From NCBI RefSeq assembly GCF_014287675.1, contig NZ_JACOPQ010000003.1:124001-188000 (forward strand): DNA of 64,000 bases, written 5' to 3'. The notes below the pieces were generated by a model that ran no database searches, was not told the DNA's origin, and worked only from the letters and a program-made list of their open reading frames with translations. This DNA is from Lawsonibacter faecis (GTDB lineage Bacteria; Bacillota; Clostridia; Oscillospirales; Oscillospiraceae). This document shows, piece by piece, positions 34,138 to 44,700 of this stretch (position 1 is its first letter; each line of letters opens with the position of its first letter). The position numbers and the translations under genes are program-made.

Positions 34138-34166
34138 TTGACATTTCCCGTTCATCTGTGTATACT
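34138..34166 (+). promoter_or_regulatory. Strong sigma-A promoter of the cold-shock gene
   Basis: Perfect TTGACA (34138-34143), 17 bp, TATACT (34161-34166). The leader of about 110 nt contains a hairpin at 34200-34236 with arms AAGTCAA/TTGACTT and ACAGG/CCTGT, ahead of TTTTTAGGAGG. Long structured leaders are characteristic of csp mRNAs. Confidence 0.85.
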
Positions 34167-34281
34167 AATCAAGTATTCTAAATGTACTGATTGATTGCTA
34201 CAGGTGTAAGTCAATTTCCATTTTGACTTCGCCTGTGGCTTTTCTTTTGCACTGGAATAACAATTTTTAGGAGGTACTATT

Positions 34282-34491
34282 ATGAACGGTACTGTCAAAT
34301 GGTTTAACGAGGAAAAGGGCTTCGGCTTCATCTCCAACGAGGACGGCAGCGGCGACGTGTTCGTCCACTTCTCCGCTATCCAGAGCGACGGCTTCAAGAC
34401 CCTGGCCGAGGGCCAGAAGGTCTCCTACGAGACCGAGCCCGATCCCAAGGACAGCCGCAAGATGCGCGCTGTCAACGTCCGCGGCGTCTAA
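34282..34491 (+). CDS. CspA-family cold-shock protein
   Basis: This 69-residue single OB-fold nucleic-acid-binding protein has both RNA-binding motifs, KGFGFI (RNP1) and VFVHF (RNP2). It begins MNGTVKWFNEEKG, standard for CspA-type RNA chaperones that keep mRNA unfolded. The length is full. A strong ribosome site (TTAGGAGGT) precedes the ATG at 34282, and a Rho-independent terminator follows, so it is a monocistronic gene with a strong promoter. Confidence 0.97.
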   Translation: MNGTVKWFNEEKGFGFISNEDGSGDVFVHFSAIQSDGFKTLAEGQKVSYETEPDPKDSRKMRAVNVRGV

Positions 34492-34502
34492 TCAAGACGG
34501 CA

Positions 34503-34545
34503 GATCCCGCCCACCGGAGTGTTCCGGCGGGCGGGACTTTTTTTG
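34503..34545 (+). terminator. Rho-independent terminator of the cold-shock gene
   Basis: GATCCCGCCCACCGG pairs with CCGGCGGGCGGGACT (one G-T pair), and a run of T (ACTTTTTTTG) follows, 12 bp after the stop. Confidence 0.9.
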
Positions 34546-34649
34546 CCTGTTTGGGTCCCCGCTCTGCGTGTTTAACGCTCCTTCTGCCAATATTTTTACA
34601 TTGAATCCCACGTCATCCAGTGTTACCCTGTTTTCAGGAGGTGCTAAAC

Positions 34650-35252
34650 ATGAAAAAACTTGTCCACAAATTTGCCGCCGCCGCCCTGACCGTCTCCCTT
34701 CTGTCCACCGGGGCGTCCGCGCTGTCCCACACCGTGGTCCCCGGGGACACGATGTGGAAGCTGGCCGTCAAGTATCAGGTCGGCACCAGCGAGATCATCC
34801 GTGCCAACTCCCAGATCTCCAATCCCGACCTCATCTACCCCGGCCAGGTGCTGAACATCCCCAGCGTGGATTCTTCCGTCACCGCCTACGAAAACGAGGT
34901 CGTCCGACTGGTCAACGAAATCCGCCGCCAGAACGGGCTCTCCGCCCTTACCGCCAACTGGGAGCTCTCCCGCATCGCCCGCTATAAGTCCCAGGATATG
35001 GCGGACAACCGCTACTTCTCCCACACCAGCCCTACTTACGGCACGCCCTTCCAGATGATCAAGGCCTTCGGCCTGAGCTACCGCACCGCCGGGGAAAACA
35101 TCGCCTACGGCCAGCGGACGCCCCAGCAGGTGGTCGACGGCTGGATGAACTCCAGCGGCCACCGGGCCAATATCCTCAACGCCGCCTATACCCAGATCGG
35201 TGTGGGGTATGTGGCCGCCGGGCACTACTGGACCCAGATGTTCATCGGCTGA
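34650..35252 (+). CDS. Secreted LysM plus CAP-domain protein
   Basis: This 200-residue protein has a signal peptide (1-24), a LysM peptidoglycan-binding domain (26-72, HTVVPGDTMWKLAVKY to YPGQVLNIP) and a CAP/SCP domain (80-200, HTSPTYG, AGENIAYG, SGHRANILN). This is the YkwD/spore-coat type found widely in sporulating Clostridia, wall- or spore-associated. The conserved CAP His and Glu residues are present. The start is the ATG at 34650 behind CAGGAGGTG. An earlier in-frame ATG at 34620 lacks a ribosome site. Confidence 0.93.
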   Translation: MKKLVHKFAAAALTVSLLSTGASALSHTVVPGDTMWKLAVKYQVGTSEIIRANSQISNPDLIYPGQVLNIPSVDSSVTAYENEVVRLVNEIRRQNGLSALTANWELSRIARYKSQDMADNRYFSHTSPTYGTPFQMIKAFGLSYRTAGENIAYGQRTPQQVVDGWMNSSGHRANILNAAYTQIGVGYVAAGHYWTQMFIG

Positions 35253-35277
35253 GCGGGCACATACGCCCCTACCCCGT

Positions 35278-35306
35278 TTGACAGGAGCGCGCCATTTCAT
35301 TATACT
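35278..35306 (+). promoter_or_regulatory. Sigma-A promoter
   Basis: TTGACA (35278-35283), 17 bp, TATACT (35301-35306), 32 bp ahead of the small gene at 35338. Both boxes and the spacer length match the cold-shock promoter. Confidence 0.8.
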
Positions 35307-35337
35307 GGATGGCAGCGTACTTAAAGGAGTGTCAAAC

Positions 35338-35631
35338 ATGGAATGGGACATCATGGTCGCCCTGTCCGAGACCAGCCGCCAGCCGGCCTTCACCATTGAG
35401 GAGCTGACGCAGATCTATGAGGCCTCCGGCCGCAGCACGGATGAGGCCGTGCTCCAGGCCAAGGCCAGGGAGCTCTTTCCGGACTCCCAGGCCCCCCTCT
35501 ACCTCCGCCCCGGCGGAAGCCGTGCCTTCGACGTGGGCGACGGAGTTTTTGAGCGGCCCGCCTACACCCTCAGCAGCCACCTGTGCCGCTGCATTGGAAT
35601 TATGAAAAACGGCGGCCTGCGGGAATATTGA
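35338..35631 (+). CDS. Small protein of unknown function
   Basis: This 97-residue soluble protein begins MEWDIMVALSETSRQ, with an acidic helical first half and a C-terminal half containing HLCRCIG. No family was recognised. The reality of the gene is supported by a consensus promoter 32 bp upstream, AAAGGAGTG before the ATG at 35338, and a strong hairpin directly after the stop. Confidence 0.75.
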   Translation: MEWDIMVALSETSRQPAFTIEELTQIYEASGRSTDEAVLQAKARELFPDSQAPLYLRPGGSRAFDVGDGVFERPAYTLSSHLCRCIGIMKNGGLREY

Positions 35632-35732
35632 GACAGACGGACGGGGCTGTCAAAAAAACCTCCGGGACTTCTTTGATAAGCTGGGGCGGACGGGGCGCGG
35701 ACCATTTTGGTCCGCGCCCCGTCCGTCTGTCT
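35631..35732. terminator. Compound terminator with two competing 5' arms
   Basis: An 18-bp stem with a 3-base loop (35687-35725, CGGACGGGGCGCGGACCA) lies between convergent genes. A second upstream arm (35631-35646, AGACAGACGGACGGGG) is complementary to 35717-35732, so two hairpins share one 3' arm. TCTTTG follows. It can serve both the rightward small gene and the leftward giant. Confidence 0.65.
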
Positions 35733-35752
35733 TTGCACCTTGGAAAACCGCC

Positions 35753-38700
35753 TCAGCGGAGGGCCGCCTCAATGAAGCGGGTCAGAATCACGGCAATCTC
35801 AGCCCGGGTCGCCTGGCCCTTGGGGTCCATGCGTCCGCCGGGCCTGCCAGTGAGAAGCCCAGCCCGCAGGCAGAACTCCACCGAGCCGGCCGCCCAGCCG
35901 CTGACCGCGCCGCTGTCGGAGAAGGTCTCCGCCGCGTCAGTCTGCTCCAGCGTGAGACCGGCATGGCCGGCATAGCGGGCCAGGATGGTGCACAGCTGTT
36001 CTCTGGTGAGCGCCCCGTCGGGGTTTAAATCCCCGCCGCTGCCCTGGAGAATGCCGTTTTCCACCGCCCAGGAGAGGGCGCCGCCATACCAGGGCTGTCC
36101 CGCCCCGCCGGAGGCCTCCCGGCCGTCCATCCGCGCCAGGACCACCGCCAGCATGGCCCGGGTCATGGGCTCGCCGGGGACGAAGGCGCCGCCGGGCGCG
36201 CCGCCGAAGAGGCCCCGGACCGCCGCAAAGCCGACGGCGTCCGCCGCCCAGCTCCCCTCGGGAACGTCGGGGAAGGAGGCGCTGCGCTGTCCGAGCGCCA
36301 CCGTAGCGCCGCCCGGGATAAGCGCGGTGGCCGTTCCCTGCTCCACTCGGGAGAGGGCCAGAGGCCGGGTGCTCCCGTCGTCCAGCACCAACAAAACCAC
36401 ATTTCCCTCCGCGGGAGCTTCCCAGGTCGCCCTGACCAGGGTGTTCAGCCCGGTGGAGACCGACAGGCCGCCATTCTCCGTCAGGGCCGCGGTCATCACC
36501 AGTCCGCCCTCGTGTCCTGCCAGGCCGCCTGCGGGAATGGTGACTTCTGCAGCGGGGAGCTCCACCGTCAGGCCGTACCCCGCCAGCTTGGCGGCGCCGC
36601 CCGCAGGAATGGAGACCCTAAACCGGTCCGCCGTCCCCCGGACCTTGGGCCGGATGACCACCTCCGTGCCGCCGCTCTTCTCCGCCGCGGCGGTCAGCCG
36701 GCTCACGTCCGCCGTGGTGAGGCTGACCCTGGCCTGCCCGCCGCTCACGGCCGCGTTGGGCGTCATCACCGCCGCCACGCTCCCGTCCGGGGCGGTCTCG
36801 ATCTTCACCGGGGGCCGGGCGGGCGCGGTATAGTAGGTGCTCACGGTAATCGTACATTGGGCGGATTTGCCGCCCACGGCGGCGGTGATCACCACCGTAC
36901 CGTCGGCCACCGCCGTCACAAGGCCGAAATCGTCCACCGTGGCGACCGCCTCGTCGCCGGAGGTCCAGCTGACCTCCGCGCCCTCCAGCCCGGCGGGGAG
37001 GACCTCGGCGGTGAGCCGGAGGGTGTTCTCCCCGTTGGTGTAGAGCGTCGCCTCCGTGCAGTCCAGCGTGACCGACTCCACGCGGCCCGTCACTTCCAGC
37101 CAGCCCACCGTGGCGTTCAGCGGCAGGCGCATGGGGGAATTGTCCTTGACGATGCCGGTCACGTCGGGCAGCAGACCCGCCATGTAGCGCACCCTGGTCC
37201 CGCCCTCGGCGGGCCGCGCCAGGGTCAGGGTGATGGTGTGCGCATCCTTCCGCACGGCGGAGGTAATCTCCAGGCTGCCGACGCCATCGGCGGCTTCAAA
37301 ACCGGTGATGCCTGCCGCGGGGGTGAAGTCGCTGCCGCCGGTGTGGGCGAGGGTCACATCCAGCTTTGTCCCCGCCGCGTCGGCGAAGCGGACTGCCGCG
37401 ATGCCGGGTCCCGTGTAGTAGTCCGCCCTGTCCGGCGCGGCGTCGTAGTACCACCGGATGGCGTTGGCCACCCGCCGGCCGATGACGCTCTGGCTGGCTG
37501 TGGTGTAGTGGAGGTTGTCGCTGTTGCGGTCCAGGTCCATCTCCACGGCGGCCAGAATCACGCCCTGCTCCGGGTCGTTGAAGCGCATCTGGGCGGCGCG
37601 GATGCCGTCCATGACCGCCCCCTTCTCATCGCTCCAGCTGCCGGGCCTTGCGGGCCCGAGCTGGCAGTAGAAAAAGGGCACGTCCCGGCCCAAATCCCTG
37701 CGGTAGTTGTCGACCAGGGTCTTCAGCGCTGCGAGATACGCCTCCTCGCCGGTATTCCCGGACACGTCGTGCTCGCCCTGGTTCATGACAATGAGTTCTA
37801 CGCCGCCCGCCGCCCGGGCGCGGTAGAGGGAGTTTCCGTAGAGATTGGTACGGTCGGCGGGATTGTCCTCGCTGCGATCCAGCCAGCGGGGGTAGTCGGC
37901 GCAGTCGCACACCAGTCCCGCGCCGCCCCTGGCCGCCGGAATGATGCCCACGGGCAGGCCGTAGGCCTCGATGAGGGCGTTGACCAGGGCGGGAACCATG
38001 GAGTTGCCCACCGTGCCGTCGGAGGAGATGGGGGTGGTGTCGCCCTTGTCGTAGGGGTCCTCCAGGTGGGTCCAGTGCTCGTTCATAAAGTTGGAGGCCA
38101 GATCGTGGGCGGCCTCGGGCGCGCCCTGGCCGATGCCCACCATATTGGACTGGCCGATGCACAGGATGTTGATGCCCACGCCCCAGCGGCCGCTCTCCGC
38201 CCGGGCAATCCGCTCTCCCCCGGCGTCAAGGGCCTCAAGCTCGGTCTTGTACCAGCCGCCCTGGGGAACCGTGAAGTCGGCGGAAAAGCCGCCGTCCGTG
38301 ACGGGCGTCTCCGTCCAGGCGTGAATCACGTTGTCTCCGCCGTCCCAGGATACCACCCGCCAGCGCAGTCTGGCCGCGCCCTCCGCCGTGCCGGTGAGGG
38401 CCACGGCGCCGGTGCCGGTCTCTGCGTCCCGCTGGTAGACCTGCCGGTCCGCCATGGAGGTGAGCGCGATATACGCGCCGCCGCGGGTGGACCAGATGAT
38501 GTCGTCCGTCCTGACCGGGACGCCATAGCTGCGCACGCCCACAGCGCCGCTCTCCTGCAGCGCCGCGGCCTGAATCGCGGCCCGGTCAAAGAGGAGCTTG
38601 TTGTCCACCCAGACGCTCAGCACGCTCCCTCTCACCTCGGCCTTCATACAGGTGATGCGGCCGGCGGTGAGGGTGTAGGGCACGGTATTGCTCCGCGCCG

Positions 38701-41700
38701 CCTTGCCGTTTACCATCTCCAGCAGCTCAAGGCCGTTTTTGGTAAAACGGATGTGGATGTAATTCCCGCCGTCCCGGGCCCGGAGCACCAGCCCCGCGCC
38801 GCCGGACCCGGTGAGGGCGTCCATCGTGAAGTGGGCGGTGAGCACGCCGTCCCGGAAGCCCTCCGTCCCTTTTGCCAGCGCCAGCGCGGAGGAACCTCCG
38901 TCCGCCGGGGTGAGGGTCATCTGCCCGCCCTCCACTTTGGCCGTCCCGCCGGTCACGGTCAGCCTGTCAAGCTGCTCGGCCCCGTTCAGGTTGAGGGTGA
39001 GTCTGGGCATATACAGCCCGGACACGTCGGGTGCGGCAGGCGTCTTCCCCTTCTCCTGGCTGAAGAGCCAGTCGAGGTACAGCTCCGGCTGCTCAAAGAG
39101 CCTCCGCTGGACGTAGTGGTCGTCCCCCTCGTACTCCAGGTAGGTCACGCTGGTGCTGCCCGCCGCCTTCAGGGCCGCCGTCATCTCGCGGGAGCCGCTG
39201 ACGGGAACGGTGGGGTCCGCCGCGCCGTGGAGAACCAGCAGCGGCATATCCTTGACGGCCTCCGCCCGCGCCGGGCTGCCCGCGCCGCACATGGGCACCG
39301 CCGCGGCAAAGGTCTCAGAGTGGCGGGTGATAAGGTCCCAGGCGCCGTAGCCGCCGAAGGACTGCCCCATGAGGTACACCCGGTCCGGGTCCACCTTGTA
39401 GGCCTGCTTCAGCTCGCCGATGAGTCCCATCAGGAGCTTGGCGCTGTTGGACTCGGGCACGCTGTCCTCATAGCTGCCGAGGGCCCAGTCCACATTCACC
39501 CACTTGTCGCTGGTGGGAAGCTGGGGCACGGCGATGATGCAGGGGTGGTCCGGGTCGTCGATCAGGGGGGTAATGAGGGGCGAGAGGTTGGCGAGCTGCT
39601 TGACGTTGTCGGTCCCGCGGCTGCCCGCGCCGTTGAGATAGATGAGCAGCGGCAGCTCCGCCTCCTGGCCGTGCTCGTAGCCCGCGGGCACATAGAGGCG
39701 GTAATTGAGGCCGGCCGCCTGGATGGAGGCATCCGTATAGACCTTTTTATACATCTCGTCCATCGCGTGGATTTTCGGCGTCGTCTGACCGGGCTTTACC
39801 TCCGGGTCAGGGCCGGGGTCCGTCCCGCCGTCCAGCGACAGTGTCACGCTCACCGGCACAACGGGGCCGCCGTCGGAAGAGACGAACGTAAAGGTATGCT
39901 CTCCCGCTCCCAGCTCCACGCCGCCCAGGGGGATATCGTGGTAGGTGCCGTTCTTGTCCGCCTGGTCAAAGTCGATCTCCGTACCCACGGTCTTTCCGTC
40001 TATGCGGAAGCTCCAGGTACCGTAGGCATAGTTGCCCCCATAGTACTTGCTGAAAAGGGTGACGCTGTAGGTCCCGGCGGCCAGTTCTCCCAGCTGGAAG
40101 GCGACCGTGTTGCCCGCCTGATTGCCGGTGAGCTTCAGGCGGTCGGTACCGTAGGAGGATGTCAAATCGTCCTTCGTATTCGCCGCAATTGCCATGGTGA
40201 CGCCGTCGGCAGTATACCGGCCCTCCCGGTAGAGGGTCAGCAGATCGAAGGATCGCTCCGCCGTCACGGTCACCTCCGCGGCGCCTGTGACAGTCCTTCC
40301 CTCCACCACGGCTGCGGCGGTGACGGTGGCCTTCCCCGCGGCCAGGCCTGTGAGGGTGCCGTCCGGGTCCACCCGGAGGATACCGCCGTCCCCGGTGGAG
40401 AACACAGCTTCGGGCAGGGAGCCGGTCTTCACAGTCCCGTCGGAGTATACCACCCCGGTGACCTCAATTTTACCCTGTGAGCCGAACGCCGAGAGTTCGC
40501 TTGGCGCACTGACGCGCAGGCTCTGGGGCGCGGCCGCGGCCACGGTGACGGTACACTCCGCTTTGATCGCGGGGTCGGAGACCGACGCGGCGGTAATTAC
40601 CGTCTGTCCCGCCCCGACCGCTCTGACCAGCCCGTCGGCGGTGACGCTGGCCACGCCGGAATCCAGGGACGTAAAGCTCACACGCTTGTCAGTGGCGTCC
40701 GCCGGCAGAACGGCGGCGCTCAGTCGGACCGTCTCGCCCGCGGCGAGCGTCAGCGCGTGCCCGCTCAGCGTAATCTCTGCGGCGGGAACGCCCACATAAT
40801 CGCTGACGGTCACATCGGCGCTCTGGAGGAAAATGCCGCTGCCGTAGGAGACGGTCACATAGGGCGCGTTGGGCAGGACATAGGTCCCCTCAAAAACGGC
40901 GCTGTCCGTACCGCGCTCCGCCACCTCGACCTTGGCGCGCTCCCCGGTGAGGGGATTGGTGACAAAGACATAGCCGGTCTCCCGCACCGCCGTATCCAGG
41001 TTGAGGGGCGCGTTCAGCGTGAGCGTCACCGCCTCCCCCTGTTTTCCGGAGACGGGGGCGGCCAGGCTCACGGCGTCGGCCGCCGCATAGGCCAGTGAGG
41101 CGTTCCAGGCGGTGTTGTAGGCCACCCAGCCCTCGGTATAGCCGGTGTTGTAATTCTCAGGGGCGTAGGGGTAACAGAGCTCGGGGGCGTTGGCGTCGAT
41201 GACCGCGGTGCGGCGCTCCAGCACGCCTGCACCGCCGGCAAACTGCTTGTACCAGCCGAGGTCCGCCCCCTCAAAGTCACGGGTGAAGTCGTAGAAGGCG
41301 GCCCGTCCGGTGGGGTTTCGTCCATACAGATCGTCGATGGCCGCCACGCCCAGCTCCTTCAGCCGTCCGGCAGCGGCCCCGTCCTCCAGGACACGGGCCG
41401 CCGCGTAGGTGACGGCCTGGAGGCCCGCCTGGTTGCCGGGCTCATTTTTGGGCGCGCCGCCGGCCAGGTAGCCGGCCTGGTCGTCCGCATTGGCATAGGC
41501 CGCGCCGGTCCAGTAGTCCTTCGTAAGCGCCTGGCTCTGGAGCTTTGGATTGTGGAAATAGTAGACGCCGTCCCCCGCCTCCAGGCTGACCGCCATGCGG
41601 ATGTCCCACATATTGTCCGACCGGGCGATGGTCTTCTCCGCCCAGCTCTCCAGGGCGGCTTTCAAACCGCCGGGCGCCCGGTCGGGGTACATCTCAAGGA

Positions 41701-44700
41701 ACCAGGCCAGGGCGGGGACGGTGACGTACTCGCTCATGCGCTGGCCCTTGTTGTAGAAGGGGTCGTTGATGTCAATATCGTGGATGGTGTACTCACAGTT
41801 GGCATAGGCCGCGTCGAAGAACCGCTGGGCCACGTCGTCCCCAAGGCCGTCCCGTTTCGCCACCTCGTACATCAAAAGGTTGGGCACGATGGAGTGGCCG
41901 GGGGGCTGGGAGCCTTTGAGTCCGCCAAAGACGGTCTGGACGCTGTAGAGGTTATGGTCTGTACCGGAGACCGCATACCACTGGCTGTTGCCGCTGACCT
42001 TGGAATTGCCCCAGACCGAGATGGTATAATCCCGAATGGCCCTGTAGGTCTCTTCCGGCACATATTCGCTGATCTCGGGGTAGAGGTACAGGTAGTAGGC
42101 AAGCTGTTCCTTTGTGAGCATATGCAGGTCCCTGCCCTCGTCGTGGCCCCAATCATAGTAGCGCAGGGCCGCAAACTGGATGAGCCAGATAATATCCGGC
42201 TCGTCCTGTACGCGCAGGGCCTCGTATTCGCAGGTCGCCGTGTTGGTGATGCCGCCGGTCAGGCTGTCCTGCAGGGCGGGGTTGGCCATGTACTGCAGCA
42301 CCAGGCCATTGAGTTCAAAGGAGAACTGGTGGCTGTCGCGCCAGGCGATGCTGTTGCTGCCCACGCAGAAGGTGTCGGATCGGACTTCATCCATAAAAGC
42401 CAGGGCGTTTTTCACGCTGCGCCGCTGAATGATGTTTTCGCCAATGGTAAAAACATAGGACTCCGCACCGCCGCAGGTGATGTAAAAGTCGGTGTCCGCG
42501 TCCGTATCCAGCTGGGTAAAATCAGCGATGTTGTTCTCTACCACACCGGAGAAGGCCACCGATTCCGTCTGCCTGTGAATGACCTGGAACGGGGCGCCGT
42601 CCTCTGCATTGGGGACGGTAGCCCGCTTGGACGTGCCTGTATCATAGCCGATTTGGTTCACCAGAACCGCGATCTCCTCAGAACCGCCGCCGGTGGGGGT
42701 ATATACCGGGTCCGCCTTGGCCGTGGTGGGGGTGAGTTTTACCGCGTCGGCGTAAAGCCTGCCCTGAGAGGCCGCATCAACGGTGAAAGCCGTTCCGCCG
42801 GTGGCGGTCACCACGCCAAGACGCTGCCATCCCGCCGCCGTGCCGGCTGAGAGCGTAAATTTCCACATGCCGTCCAGTGTCTGAATGATAAAGTCCGCCG
42901 CATCCCCGTCGGCGGCGGGGACATACCAGTCCACGCTGTAATTCTGCTGTCCGGACTTGGGCGGATAGGCGGAAAAGGCGGCTGCGCCTCCGCCGCCGGC
43001 GGTTCGGGCGTCGCTGGAGTCCTGACCCGCGCCGGGCAGCGAGGACCACTCCCCCGTCTTTTCGCGGTAGTGGTCTGTCTGCTCGTTGTTGTAGATGGTC
43101 TCCGTCTCCTCGGGGAACCGGAACGCCTGCGCATACTCGCCCTCCGCAGGCGGCTCCACCACGCCGCTGTACACAGCGAGGTTATCGAAAAGGGCCTCTG
43201 CATTGTAGAGGCGGAAGCCTACGTTTCCCCCGGCGGCAGAACCGGCGTATTCAGCCACCTGCCGCCCGTCCAGATAGCAGATAATTTTTGCATCGTCCAC
43301 CGTCACCCTCAGGCGCCGCGCCTCGCCGTCGGTGATGGCAACCGGGGTGCTCGCCAGCTTGTTTCCGGCGCCCGACGTCCACTGGAACAGCTGCGCCGAC
43401 ATCCCCGTGCCGTTGTCCAGACGGAAATGATAGAATTCCTTGCTGTCCTCGTGCCGGAACGTCAGGCCCGCGCTGTAGCCGCTGCCGGTAATCCCCCCCA
43501 TCAGCGCCATATCCACCACAAGGGTGTAGGACGTCGGCAGAGTGCCGGCGCTGGTGAGCTGGACCAGCGAATCGTTGTTTCCGGTACAGGCGCCTCCAAG
43601 CGCCCTGCCCTCCTTCAGCTCGACCAGGCCCCAGACCGCGCTCCCCTCCAGCTCCTTCGGCAGCGTGTCGAACCCGGTCTGATAGATTGGGCCGCCCGGG
43701 ACTGCCTCCGGCTCACGTACATAGTCCCAGACGGTCACGTTATCAAACTGCATCGCGCCGTTGTAGACCCGCAAGCCCAGCCCCTTCCCGGAGGTGCCGA
43801 TGGCAATGTTCTCGGCTAAAAGCTCGCCGTCCACATAAAAGCGGGCTTTCCCCCCCTCATTCACGAGGCACAGGTTGTGACTTGTCCCCGCACCGGTTTG
43901 GAACGGATAGTCCTTCTGGAACAGGACGTGTTGATTGGGGTCGGGCCACTTCATGAGCTGAATGTTGCTGACGGAATCGCTCTTGTTAAAACGGAAATGA
44001 TAGAAATCGTTGTCCGTATTGTACTCAAAGACAATTCCGCCGGACCAGCCGTCCCTGCCCGCGTTTTGAAGCATGGTAAAATCATAGCTGATGGTATAGG
44101 TCTCCGGCAGATGAAACGCTTCGGAGGTCCTGTTCAGAAGCCCCGCCGCCGCCATCTTCGTGCCCTGAAGCACCTTGGAGGAGCCGTTTTCCACCACCGA
44201 CCAGCCATCTGCGAGACCGAATTGACAGGCATCGCCCTCAAAATCCTCGAAGAAGATCGGAGCCTCCGGGTCCACATCGGGCTCTTCCGCCGCCGCCGGC
44301 ACCAGGCGGAAAAAGTCGAACACCCCGCCCCGGTTCGCGCTCTCCTCAAGTCCGGCGGCGCTCTTCTCCAGCGCCGTGGCCCGCAGCTTGAAAGCCCCCG
44401 CCTTCAGCTCCGCGGCGCCGATTTTGTGTTCCCGGTAGGCCGCGTCCGGGCCGGCGAGATAGAGGTCCACGGGATTGCCCACGTCCTCACCGTTGACTGA
44501 AAACTGAAAGCCCGTCCGGTCCTTGTTGTCCTTGGTCGTGACATAAATATCGTATGTTCCGTCCGCCGGGACCTCCGCGGTAAATTCCACATACTCGCCC
44601 GAGGGCGCGGAATTCTTCTGCACAAAGCAGAATTTTCCGCCGCTGCACTCAGCATCGCCGGTCGTCTTCACGTCCTTGTTTCCCCAACTGCCGACGAATT

